Assembly: GCA_046537875.1 (NCBI GenBank)
Contig: JBKHJZ010000016.1
Location: 1-34,362, forward strand
Length of the DNA: 34,362 bases
Source: JBKHJZ01 sp046537875
GTDB lineage: Bacteria; Actinomycetota; Acidimicrobiia; Acidimicrobiales; VFJN01
Direction of reading: 5' to 3'
Part shown: positions 22,504 to 32,590 of the stretch, piece by piece
Layout: every line of letters starts with the position of its first letter
Position numbering within the stretch: the first letter of the stretch is position 1
The notes under the pieces: model-generated
What the model was told of the DNA's origin: nothing
Seen by the model: only the letters and a program-made list of their open reading frames with translations
Database searches by the model: none
Made by a program: the position numbers and the translations under genes

Positions 22504-25221
22504 ATGGGGTACGAGGGGCCGGCGGAGAGCTCGTCGCGCGTCGCCTACCTCGGGCTCGACGCGTGCGACGCCGGGATCGCCACGCGGCTGGCCCGCGCGG
22601 GCCGGATGCCGACGCTGCGGCGGCTGCTCGACGAGGCGGCCCGGGTGCAGACCGAGGCCCCGGCGGGCGTGTTCGTCAGCGCCGTCTGGCCGACGCTCTT
22701 CACCGCCCTCGACCCGGCCAACCACGGTTACCTCTGCTGGAAGCAGTTCGTGCCGGGCAGCTACCACGACGTGCCGACCACACCCGATCTCGTGGCCGGC
22801 ACCCCGCTGTGGGAGCGCCTCAGCGAGGCCGGACGTCGCGTGGCCGTGGTCGACGTCCCGCACAGCCGCGCGCCGGGGCACCTCAACGGGCTGATGCTCG
22901 TCGAGTGGGGCTGCCACGACCGGCACTTCGGCACGCACTCGTACCCCGCCTCGCTGGCCGGCGAGCTGGGCGGCCGCTTCGGCGCCCACCCGGTGGGCAC
23001 GCGACCGTCGCCACACGAGGGCTGGGACCAGTTCGCCCCGTGCGACTACATGCTCCGTGCCGGCGGGCACCGGACACCCGCGGAGCAGGAGGCGCTCTGG
23101 CAGGCCCTGCTCGACGCCCAGGAGCGCAAGCGCAAAGCGTCGCTGCACCTGCTGGAGCGCGGTCCCTGGGACCTGTTCATGTCGGTGCTCGGCGAGTCGC
23201 ACTGCACCGGCCATCAGCTCTGGTCGGTCCACGATCCGGACCACCCGTGGCACGACCCGGCGGTGCGCGCCCGGATCGGCGACCCCGTCGCCGAGATGTA
23301 CGGGCGGCTGGACGCCGCGATCGCGGATCACCTGGAGCGCATCCCGCCGGACACCACCGTGTACGTCCACCTGTCCCACGGGATGGGACCCCACTACGAC
23401 GGCACGCACCTGCTCGACGACGTGCTCCGGCGGCTGGCGGCGTCCGAGCGCGGCGGCGTCCGTCAGCGGGCCCGCGACGTGGCCGGCGCCGCGCTGGGCC
23501 CCGTCGCACGGCTCGGTGGGGACCCGGTCGCGGCGCTGCTGCGCGGCCGCCTGCGCTCCGACGCACCGCCTCCCGACCTCGGGGTTGACCCGGACCCGGT
23601 GGGCGACGACCGGGCGACGAGGCCGTGGTTCGCGATCCCCAACAACACGGTGTCGGGTGCGATCCGCCTCAACCTCATCGGCCGCGAACCCCGCGGCATG
23701 ATCGCACCGGGCGCCGACGCGCACGCGGCCTGCGACCGGCTGGCGCGGTGGCTCGGTGAGCTGGTGAACGCCGACACCGGCGAACCGGTGGTGACCGAGG
23801 TGGTGCGCACCGACACCGTCTACGAGCGGCATCCCGGCGACGCTCTCCCCGACCTCCTCGTCGAGTGGAACCGGAACCACCTCATCGAGCGGGTCTGGTC
23901 ACCCCGCATCGGCCTCGTCGAACGCGCCGCCACCCATTGGCGCACCGGTGATCACACCACCCGCGGCCTGCTCCTGGCCGCCGGCCCGGGCATCGAGCCG
24001 GGCGACAGGGGCCCGGCCGACATCGTCCATGTGGGCGCCACGCTGGCGGCTGCGGCCGGCGTGCCGCTCGACGGCGTCGATGGCCGTCCGCTCGCCGGCA
24101 TGCTCCCGCCGGGGGCGGCGACCGGGTCAGCCCGAGCGGGATCGGACCGGGCGGGCGGGTCGGGACCGTCACGCCGGTCCACCGCCGCCGAGCCCGGACC
24201 GTCACGTCGGCCGGGGGTGTGGCTCACGGCCGGCCGGGCGGCGGCGCGGTACGGCCGGGCCCTCGCGCGTCACACCGACACCCGGGCTCGCCGGACGATC
24301 GGCGACCGGGTGAACGCGCACGCCGGCGCTCTCGCCGGGCGCATCGACCAGCTCAGCGAGGTCCATCACGTGACCCGGACGATCGCCGACGCGGCTGCGA
24401 CACGGGCGGCGCAGGTGGCCGAGAGCTTCGGCGACGTGGCGGCGTCGACCGATCAGCGCCTCCGCCGGCTGGAGCGCGAGGCGGCCATCCGGACCGTGAC
24501 GGCCTGGGTCGAGGCGGCGGACGTCCCGACCGGCCCGCTGATCTCGATCGTTCTCCCCACCCGCGACCGGGCCGGGTTGCTGAGGCGGGCGATCGCCTCG
24601 GTGGAGGCCCAGGTCTACGGCACCTGGGAGCTGATCGTCGTCGACGACGGCAGCACGGACGGCACCGGCGCTCTTCTCGGCACGATCACCGACCCGCGCA
24701 TCCGGGTGCTGCGGACCCCCGGCCTCGGGTGCGCCGCGGCGCGGAACGTGGCCCTCGACGCGGCCCGGGGCGACGTCGTCGCCTACCTCGACGACGACAA
24801 CACGCTCGACCGGCTGTGGTGCAAGGCGCTCGCCTGGGCGTTCGGCCAGCGGCCCGACGTCGACGTGCTCTACGGGGCGCGGATCATCGACGACATCGAC
24901 CGCGTGCTGCACACCGGGTCGGGCGCGATGCCGACCATCCACTTCGAGCCGTTCGACCGGGCGGCGCTGGAGCGGGGCAACATCGCCGACATGGGGGTGC
25001 TCGCCCACCGCAACGGCCTCGCCGCCGGCCGGTTCGACACCTCGCTCGACGCCCACGCCGACTGGGACCTGCTGTTGCGCCTGACCGAGGACACCACGCC
25101 GCTCGAACTGCCGGTGGTGGCGTGCCACTACACGTCCGATGCGCCCGGGCGCTTGTCGGACGGCGACGTCAGCGACCGCGAGCGCGTCCGCGCCAAGCTG
25201 ACCGGCTCACGGGGCCGATGA
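22504..25221 (+). CDS. Fusion of an alkaline-phosphatase-superfamily hydrolase and a GT2 glycosyltransferase
   Basis: A 905-residue protein. Residues 1-about 540 form an alkaline phosphatase/type I phosphodiesterase-like domain. YLGLDACD gives an N-terminal metal Asp, WPTLFTALDPANHGY (about 61-75) carries the Thr nucleophile region, LSHGMGPHYDG lies near 290, and GDHTTRG near 482 supplies a metal His. The usual SDHG is LSHG here, so one metal Asp may be replaced. A disordered Arg/Ser/Pro linker and a helical segment (about 545-675) lead to a GT2 domain (680-900) with ISIVLPTRDRAG, VVDDGSTDG and LDDDN (DxD near 762). No signal peptide or membrane segment is seen. The ATG follows GGGAG. A role in surface polysaccharide assembly is a guess. 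Confidence 0.85.
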   Translation: MGYEGPAESSSRVAYLGLDACDAGIATRLARAGRMPTLRRLLDEAARVQTEAPAGVFVSAVWPTLFTALDPANHGYLCWKQFVPGSYHDVPTTPDLVAGTPLWERLSEAGRRVAVVDVPHSRAPGHLNGLMLVEWGCHDRHFGTHSYPASLAGELGGRFGAHPVGTRPSPHEGWDQFAPCDYMLRAGGHRTPAEQEALWQALLDAQERKRKASLHLLERGPWDLFMSVLGESHCTGHQLWSVHDPDHPWHDPAVRARIGDPVAEMYGRLDAAIADHLERIPPDTTVYVHLSHGMGPHYDGTHLLDDVLRRLAASERGGVRQRARDVAGAALGPVARLGGDPVAALLRGRLRSDAPPPDLGVDPDPVGDDRATRPWFAIPNNTVSGAIRLNLIGREPRGMIAPGADAHAACDRLARWLGELVNADTGEPVVTEVVRTDTVYERHPGDALPDLLVEWNRNHLIERVWSPRIGLVERAATHWRTGDHTTRGLLLAAGPGIEPGDRGPADIVHVGATLAAAAGVPLDGVDGRPLAGMLPPGAATGSARAGSDRAGGSGPSRRSTAAEPGPSRRPGVWLTAGRAAARYGRALARHTDTRARRTIGDRVNAHAGALAGRIDQLSEVHHVTRTIADAAATRAAQVAESFGDVAASTDQRLRRLEREAAIRTVTAWVEAADVPTGPLISIVLPTRDRAGLLRRAIASVEAQVYGTWELIVVDDGSTDGTGALLGTITDPRIRVLRTPGLGCAAARNVALDAARGDVVAYLDDDNTLDRLWCKALAWAFGQRPDVDVLYGARIIDDIDRVLHTGSGAMPTIHFEPFDRAALERGNIADMGVLAHRNGLAAGRFDTSLDAHADWDLLLRLTEDTTPLELPVVACHYTSDAPGRLSDGDVSDRERVRAKLTGSRGR

Positions 25222-25400
25222 CCACAGCCTGCTGGGGCTCCCTGGTGGAGCTCCATCCGGCTTGGCTGGTCGAGCGACCGGGAAGCGACGCCGCCGACAG
25301 GCGGCGACCAGAGGTGGGGGGAGCCGGAGGGAGCGGACATGTTTCGCCTCCAAGCTCCAGCGAAGCGGCTCGCATCAGAGCGAGTAGCCGACGACAGCTG
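25222..25400. other. Gene-free start of a compositionally different islet
   Basis: No gene is seen in these 179 bp. They sit between the glycosyltransferase stop and the convergent small Lys-rich ORF. From here to about 26556 the sequence looks less GC-rich than the flanks, with more A/T in third codon positions. Confidence 0.4.
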
Positions 25401-25541
25401 CTACTTCTTCTGGCCGCTCGGCTTCTTCGCTCCGGGGGCGGGTCCCTTGGGCGGCGGCCTCAGTTGCGAAGCTGGCTTCGATGAGGACGAGTAGCCGCCT
25501 CGCTTGTCCATCCGTCCGCTGCGGTGTCCGCTGTCGGCCAT
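25401..25541 (-). CDS. Small basic protein downstream of the DUF6338-like gene
   Basis: A 46-residue ORF with a good ribosome site (GGGAAGGG) before its ATG and a 13-bp gap after the membrane-protein gene, so the two are probably co-transcribed. It is Lys/Arg/Pro/Gly/Ser-rich (MDKRGGYSSSSKP, RPPPKGPAPGAKKPSGQKK) with no hydrophobic segment, and looks disordered. No function is known to me. Small proteins of this kind next to DUF6338 genes may work with them, but that is inference. Confidence 0.6.
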   Translation of the reverse strand: MADSGHRSGRMDKRGGYSSSSKPASQLRPPPKGPAPGAKKPSGQKK

Positions 25542-25554
25542 GCTGGCCCTTCCC

Positions 25555-26190
25555 TCATGCGTCGATGAACTCAAGATGCTCGACCTCCTCCCATCGTACG
25601 AGGATTCCGCCGCCCAGTAGAGCGACGTTCCCATCGTCGTCCACGGCGAACTCTCCGGTCTCAGGATCGAGCTCCACAGCGGCCGCAAGGAAGAGGTCCT
25701 GCGGCTCTGGGTAGCCGGCGGCGTATGAGCGGCGACCGTTGGCGTCTGCGTAAGCACCGCCGAGCCAGACTCCGGACTTCATGTGGAGCCGAACCCAGCC
25801 ATCGGCCTTCTGCCCGAAGAGGTGATCCCATGCGCGCGGTGCGGGGTCCGGACCGGTGAAGAGCGTCGTCCAAGCCTTCTCGCTCCGCACCCCTCGCCCG
25901 ACGACGGTTCCGCCCGCCGCCGGAAGTGCGACGTAAGCCAGGAGGAGCGGCCACAGCCACCAGCCGATCGGCTCAGCGGAGCGGACTTCGTCCCACTGAT
26001 CCGCCCACAGCCAGTAGGTGAGCGGGGCTACCGCAGCATGAAAGAGCGCCGAGCCGCCAACGAACCTCAGGAGCCGATCGCTCAGCCCGACACCCCACCG
26101 TCCTGCCTGCCGTTCGAAGGCCCAGACGTACAGCGCTCCGGGCAGCAGCGCGACGACCAGGACGGCGACCGCGTGAAACGTGTCAGGCAC
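25555..26190 (-). CDS. DUF6338-like membrane protein
   Basis: A 211-residue protein with three to four hydrophobic segments in its first half (AVAVLVVALLPGALYVWAF, then FVGGSALFHAAVAPLTYWLW and WWLWPLLLAYVALPAAGG). A soluble C-terminal half follows. There, WDHLFGQKADGWVRLHMKSGVWLGGAY, the YPEPQDLFLA motif and DDDGNVALLGGGILVRWEEVEHLEF fit the uncharacterised DUF6338 family. The GTG start at 26190 has AGGAGG 5 nt upstream. Function is unknown. It is followed by the small basic ORF at 25541. Confidence 0.8.
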   Translation of the reverse strand: MPDTFHAVAVLVVALLPGALYVWAFERQAGRWGVGLSDRLLRFVGGSALFHAAVAPLTYWLWADQWDEVRSAEPIGWWLWPLLLAYVALPAAGGTVVGRGVRSEKAWTTLFTGPDPAPRAWDHLFGQKADGWVRLHMKSGVWLGGAYADANGRRSYAAGYPEPQDLFLAAAVELDPETGEFAVDDDGNVALLGGGILVRWEEVEHLEFIDA

Positions 26191-26310
26191 TCGACCTCCT
26201 CAGCGACGTCAACGGCCCCGACTCTACGAACGAGCAGTGACAGGAATCATCGACCGCGCGGCGGTGCATCTCCGGCCGGACGACGTCGCGCTGGTCAGGA
26301 GGAGCCTCTC

Positions 26311-26542
26311 GTGCGTCCCAAGCCACACCTACGCTCGAACTCTGGCATCCGACTCAGCCCCCAGTTCGCCGAGCTCTTGGATGACCAGGGCTTCCTCACT
26401 GAATCCGACGAGAACGCGAAGCGACTTGCGGTCCTCCGCCGCAGGCTGGCTCCGTATGGCGTCAGCTTCGATGACGACGGGATGACCTCAGCCTCGCTCG
26501 GGTCGAAACAGGATCTCTGCCGGATGCGGCGGCTCTCTGAGA

Positions 26543-26556
<14 letters not shown>
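26311..26556 (+). CDS. Small protein of unknown function (81 residues)
   Basis: A GTG-started ORF preceded by a perfect AGGAGG (26297-26302) at 8-nt spacing. It is mostly charged (ELLDDQGFLTESDENAKRLAVLRRRLAPYGVSFDDDG, split: FAELLDDQGFLTESDENA and KRLAVLRRRLAPYGVSF) and probably helical. It reads towards ilvD and overlaps its end by 14 bp. Another frame from a GTG at 26237 is open over the same start, so the true N-terminus could be longer through a frameshift. No family is recognised. Confidence 0.45.
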
Positions 26557-28243
<1,687 letters not shown>

Positions 28244-28250
28244 GGGCGCC

Positions 28251-28256
28251 AGCGTA
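28251..28256 (-). promoter_or_regulatory. Leaderless -10 hexamer of ilvD
   Basis: TACGCT on the minus strand lies exactly 7 nt before the ATG, the spacing of leaderless actinobacterial genes. No clear -35 is seen. Confidence 0.5.
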
Positions 28257-28428
28257 CGCCCGGCACGCCCCGTGCCCGCCACCCGATCGCGGCGTGGTCC
28301 ACGACGACGGTGGGATGGGGGCTGGGAGGACGCGCGGAGACGCTCAGGCCGCGGCCCGACCGCCGGCCCGCCGCGTGGAGAGCGGAGATGCGACGGCACC
28401 ACCCTGCAGGCGCTTGGATGGGCACCCG

Positions 28429-29745
28429 GTGCCCCCGCTGCGCAGCATTCACGACAGGGAGATCGCGCGCCTCGCCGTCCCGGCGTTCGGCGCCCTGATC
28501 GCCGAGCCGCTCTACATACTCGCCGACACCGCGGTGGTGGGCCATCTCGGCACGCCCCAGCTCGGGGGTCTCGCCGTGGCATCGAGCCTGCTGCTGACCC
28601 TCTACGCGGTCTTCATCTTCCTGGCGTACGGCACCACCGCCGCGGTCAGCCGCCTGCTCGGTGCGGGTGACGAACCGGGGGCGGCCCACCAGGCGGTGCA
28701 GTCGCTGTGGCTGGCGCTCGGCATCGGGGTCGCGGTCGCCGGCCTGGGTCTGGCGCTGAGCGACCCCCTGGTCGGGTGGATGGGCGCCGAGGGCGCCGTG
28801 AGGACCAACGCGCTCGTGTACCTCCGCATCAGCCTGTTCGGCGTCCCGTCGATGCTGCTGGTCCTCGCGGGCACGGGATACCTCCGTGGCCTCCAGGACA
28901 CGCGCACCCCGCTCGCGATCGCGGTGGGCACCGCGGTCGCCAACCTCGCCGTCGAGGTCGTGCTGATCTACGGGTTCGGCCAGGGAATCGGCGCGTCGGC
29001 GCTGGCCACCGTGCTCGCGCAGACGGCCGGCGCCGCGATCTACGTGCGCCGGGTCGCCGGGGCGGCACACGGCCGGGGCACCGCCCTGCTGCCCCACCCG
29101 TCGAGCCTCGTGGGGCTGGCCCGGGTGGGCCGCGACCTCCTCGTCCGCACGGCGGCCCTCCGCTCGGCACTGGTGGTGGCCACGGCGGTCGCCGCCCGAC
29201 TCGGGACCGTCGACGTTGCCGCACACCAGGTGGCGTTCGAGGTCTGGAGCTTCCTCGCTCTCAGCCTCGATGCGATCGCCATCGCCGGTCAGGCGATGGT
29301 CGGCCGCTCCCTCGGTGCCGGTGACGCCGACCTGGCGCGGTCGGCGGCCCGGCGCATGATCGAGTGGGGCGTCGCCTCCGGGGTCGTCCTCGGCGCCGTG
29401 ACGGCCACCGTCCACGGCGTGCTCCCGCGGGTCTTCACCGGCGACACGGAGGTGGTGACGCTCGCAGCGTTCCTCCTGCTCTGGGTCGCGGCGCTCCAGC
29501 CGGTGAACGCCATCGCCTTCGTGCTCGACGGCGTGCTCATCGGGGCCGGCGACATGCGGTTCCTCGCCTGGGCGATGGTCGGCGCCGCCGCGCTGTTCGT
29601 CCCCGCGGCCCTGGCGGTGACGGCCCTGGACCTCGGCATCGGCTGGCTGTGGGCCGCCCTCGGCCTGCTGATGCTGACCCGGGCCGTCACTCTGTCGGCC
29701 CGCTTCGGGTCAAGCCGGTGGGTGGTGCTCGGCGCCGCCCGGTGA
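28429..29745 (+). CDS. MATE-family multidrug/metabolite efflux protein
   Basis: A polytopic membrane protein of about 438 residues with twelve likely helices in two MatE halves. The first half opens with REIARLAVPAFGALIAEPLYILADTAVVGHLG, a clear MATE signature (split: LAVPAFGALIAEPLYILADT and AVVGHLG); the second half has VDVAAHQVAFEVWSFLALSLDA and GQAMVGRSLGAGD. It is of the DinF-like branch and would export substrates with a sodium or proton gradient. The start is uncertain. A GTG at 28429 fits the family N-terminus; the open frame continues upstream to 28294 with no similarity. Confidence 0.9.
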   Translation: MPPLRSIHDREIARLAVPAFGALIAEPLYILADTAVVGHLGTPQLGGLAVASSLLLTLYAVFIFLAYGTTAAVSRLLGAGDEPGAAHQAVQSLWLALGIGVAVAGLGLALSDPLVGWMGAEGAVRTNALVYLRISLFGVPSMLLVLAGTGYLRGLQDTRTPLAIAVGTAVANLAVEVVLIYGFGQGIGASALATVLAQTAGAAIYVRRVAGAAHGRGTALLPHPSSLVGLARVGRDLLVRTAALRSALVVATAVAARLGTVDVAAHQVAFEVWSFLALSLDAIAIAGQAMVGRSLGAGDADLARSAARRMIEWGVASGVVLGAVTATVHGVLPRVFTGDTEVVTLAAFLLLWVAALQPVNAIAFVLDGVLIGAGDMRFLAWAMVGAAALFVPAALAVTALDLGIGWLWAALGLLMLTRAVTLSARFGSSRWVVLGAAR

Positions 29746-29771
29746 GCCCGGACGGTGGATGCGGCCCGCGG

Positions 29772-31022
29772 TCAGAAGTCGGTGCCGCAGAACGGGGCGC
29801 GGCGGGGCCGGAACAGCGCATCGGCGCGGTCGACCGCCCCGCTCCGTTCCTCGTCGACCAGGCCGGCCCGGTGCAGCGTCGCCCACGCGACGCCCGACAG
29901 GAGCAGCGCGCCCAGGTCGGCGACGTGCACGACGACGTCGGCGCTCGCATCCGTGCGCCGGCACTCGGCCCCGTCGGGGCCGGCGTCGAGCAGGAAGCGC
30001 CCGCCCACCTCCGGCCCCACCGGGTCCGCCACCTCCACCACCAGCCTGCCCGCCCTGGCGTACGACCGTGCCGCCAGGCAGCGGGCCACGTCGAGCGGCC
30101 GCAACCACAGGTGGTCGCGCTCGCCCGAGGTCACCAGCGCCCGGGGGTCGGACAGTTGCCACCGCAGGGGCAGGTCGAGCGGGGCCCGGTCCCACCGCAG
30201 GGTCCCGACCAGGTCGATGTCGGTCAGGAACCGGACGAGGCCCGCCATCACGCCGTCGTCGGCGCCCGCAACCGTGTCGACCCGCAGCTCGTGGCGGGTG
30301 CCGTCGTCGGCCCAGCCCTGCCTGATGCGGTAGATCGCGCACCCGTCGGGCGTCCCGCCGGCGCCCTCGTGCACCGCGACGAACCGGCGGCTCGCCCCCT
30401 CCCGCTCGCTCTCCGGGTCGAGGGCCAGCGCCTCCCACCACCGGGCGTTCCGGCTCAGCTCCCCCGGGATCCGGTGCCAGTGCCGCTCCCACACCGCCGG
30501 CAACGCCCGGGCGGCCTCGTCCTCGTCGATCAGGCGCACCTCGCCCGGTACGTCACCGGACCGGATCGCGGCGCCGGCCACCGTCCCGGCCCGCCAGGTG
30601 TCGAGCCGCAGGCTCTGGAAGCGGGTGGCCACCCCGAACCCGAAGCGGCGGTAGATCCCGCCCTCGCTGGCCGTGAGGCCGGCCACCGGCTCGCCCCGCT
30701 CGACCGCCTGGTCGATGACGGCGGCCATCAGCGAGCCGAAGATCCCCCGCCGCCGGTGCGACGGCAGCACACCGACCTCGGTGATCGCCGCGGCCGGCAC
30801 CGTGACACCCCCCGGCAGCGCCAGCCCGAACGAGAACGTGGACGCGGTGCCCGCCAGCACGCCGCCGTCGTCGACCACGAACGTGCGGTCGGGCTCGACC
30901 ACCAGCTCGGCCTGCGCCCGGTAGTCGTCGGGGGCCCGGGGACCCGCGCCGAAGGCGACGGCGGTCAGGTCGAGGACGGTGCGCAGCTCGTCGGGATCGA
31001 TCAGGCGGGGCTTCCACGTCAC
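29772..31022 (-). CDS. Eis-like GNAT N-acetyltransferase
   Basis: A 416-residue protein of the mycobacterial Eis type, with two GNAT-like folds and a sterol-carrier-like C-terminal domain. The acetyl-CoA loop is VGVLPSHRRRGIFG (84-97), and Tyr124 (GIYRRFGFG) matches the general-acid Tyr. The protein ends in FCGTDF, so the C-terminal Phe carboxylate used as base in Eis is kept. Eis proteins acetylate amines, including aminoglycosides in Mycobacterium; the substrate here is unknown. The GTG at 31022 gives the normal N-terminus (TWKPRLIDPDEL). CACGCT (31035-31030) lies 7 nt upstream, suggesting a leaderless message. Confidence 0.9.
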   Translation of the reverse strand: MTWKPRLIDPDELRTVLDLTAVAFGAGPRAPDDYRAQAELVVEPDRTFVVDDGGVLAGTASTFSFGLALPGGVTVPAAAITEVGVLPSHRRRGIFGSLMAAVIDQAVERGEPVAGLTASEGGIYRRFGFGVATRFQSLRLDTWRAGTVAGAAIRSGDVPGEVRLIDEDEAARALPAVWERHWHRIPGELSRNARWWEALALDPESEREGASRRFVAVHEGAGGTPDGCAIYRIRQGWADDGTRHELRVDTVAGADDGVMAGLVRFLTDIDLVGTLRWDRAPLDLPLRWQLSDPRALVTSGERDHLWLRPLDVARCLAARSYARAGRLVVEVADPVGPEVGGRFLLDAGPDGAECRRTDASADVVVHVADLGALLLSGVAWATLHRAGLVDEERSGAVDRADALFRPRRAPFCGTDF

Positions 31023-31153
31023 GCCCGACAGCGTGGCTCGCCCGCCACCCCCGTGTCGCCGCGGTTTCGAGCTCGCCGGGACCGACGGCGTGTCGCCGGC
31101 GTCGGGCGCGCCCGTCCATCGTGACCCGGCCCGGCTCACGCCGAGCCCTCCCC

Positions 31154-32581
31154 TCAGGCCGCCGCCCGCTCCCGGAGCAGCGCGGTGACCGCCCGGCCGT
31201 CGGCCTGCCCCTTCGTCGCCCGCATGACCTGGCCGACGAAGAACCCGGTGAGCTTGCCCCGCGCCTTCTCGTCGCCGTCGACGAAGCGCCCCCACTCGTC
31301 GGGGTGTGCGGCGATCACCTCGTCGACCGCGGCCGCCAGCGCGTCGGCGCCCATCTTCTCGAACCCCTTGGTCGCCGCGATCGCCGCCGGGTCGTCGCCG
31401 GTGGCGACCATCTCGGCCAGCACGGCCTTGGCCTGCGTGGCCGTGAGCTCGCCCTTGGTCTCCATCTGCACGAGGTCGGCCAGCCGGCCCGGCTCCAGCG
31501 ACGCGGCCCCCTCCACCGCCAGGTTCTGCTCGACATGCGTCAGCACGCGCCGGGCATCGGCGCCCGCCTCGATGGCGGCGAGCGCCAGGCCGTCGAGGTC
31601 GCGCTCGACCGCGATGACGACCGGGCCGGCGGCGGGTTCCACCCCGGCGGCACCCGCGAGGACCGCCCGCCGGTCGGCGGGCAGTGCGGGCAGCGCCGCG
31701 TCGACGCGTGCCACCCACTCGTCGCCGGGATCCAGCGGCACGAGGTCGGGCTCGGGGAAGTAGCGGTAGTCCTCGGCCTCCTCCTTGACCCGGAGCGTGC
31801 CGGTCCGGCCCTCGGCCTCGTTCCAGTGGCGCGTCTCCTGCCGGACGGCCTCGCCGCCCTCCAACAGCGCGATCTGCCGCTGCGCCTCGTACTCCAGCGC
31901 CCGGCCGAGCGACCGGAGCGAGTTGAGGTTCTTGATCTCGCAGCGGGTGCCGAACGGCTCACCGGTGCGCCGCACCGACACGTTGGCGTCGACCCGGAGG
32001 GAGCCCTCCTCCATCTTGGCGTCGGACGCCCCGGTGGCCAGGAGGATCGCCCGCAGCTCGGTCACGTACGCCCGGGCGTCGTCGGACGACCGCAGGTCGG
32101 GCGCCGAGACGATCTCGAGCAGCGGGACCCCCGCCCGGTTGTAGTCGACCAGGCTGTGGCCGGCGCCGTGGATCCGGCCGTCGCCGCCCACGTGCGTCGA
32201 CTTGCCGGTGTCCTCCTCGATGTGGGCCCGTTCGATGCCCACCCGCTGGCCCGACGGCAGCGCCAGCCAGCCCTCCACGTTGATCGGCAGGTCGTACTGG
32301 CTGATCTGGTAGTCCTTCGGCATGTCCGGGTAGAAGTAGTTCTTCCGGGCGAACACCGACGGGCGCACCTCGCAGTGCAGGGCCCGGCCCAACCGCAGCG
32401 CCAGCTCCACGGCTTCCTCGTTGAGCACCGGGAGCGACCCGGGGAGGCCGAGGCACACCGGGCACACGTTGGTGTTCGGCTCGTCGCCGAAGCGGTTCGG
32501 GCAGCCGCAGAACAGCTTGGTGGCGGTCGCGAGCTCGCAGTGCACCTCGAGCCCCACGACCATCTCCCACTCGGACGGCAT
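31154..32581 (-). CDS. gatB: Asp-tRNA(Asn)/Glu-tRNA(Gln) amidotransferase subunit B
   Basis: A 475-residue GatB subunit that binds misacylated tRNA and, with GatA and GatC, converts Glu-tRNA(Gln) or Asp-tRNA(Asn) to the amide form. Zinc ligands Cys25, Cys27, Cys40 and Cys43 are seen (FCGCPNRF and CPVCLG). The conserved ARKNYFYPDMPKDYQISQYD stretch and GatB/Yqey tail domain (about 330-475, ending with GQVMRATKGQADG) are present. It begins 9 bp after gatA, closing the gatC-gatA-gatB operon. Confidence 0.97.
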   Translation of the reverse strand: MPSEWEMVVGLEVHCELATATKLFCGCPNRFGDEPNTNVCPVCLGLPGSLPVLNEEAVELALRLGRALHCEVRPSVFARKNYFYPDMPKDYQISQYDLPINVEGWLALPSGQRVGIERAHIEEDTGKSTHVGGDGRIHGAGHSLVDYNRAGVPLLEIVSAPDLRSSDDARAYVTELRAILLATGASDAKMEEGSLRVDANVSVRRTGEPFGTRCEIKNLNSLRSLGRALEYEAQRQIALLEGGEAVRQETRHWNEAEGRTGTLRVKEEAEDYRYFPEPDLVPLDPGDEWVARVDAALPALPADRRAVLAGAAGVEPAAGPVVIAVERDLDGLALAAIEAGADARRVLTHVEQNLAVEGAASLEPGRLADLVQMETKGELTATQAKAVLAEMVATGDDPAAIAATKGFEKMGADALAAAVDEVIAAHPDEWGRFVDGDEKARGKLTGFFVGQVMRATKGQADGRAVTALLRERAAA

Positions 32582-32590
32582 GGGGCCAGG

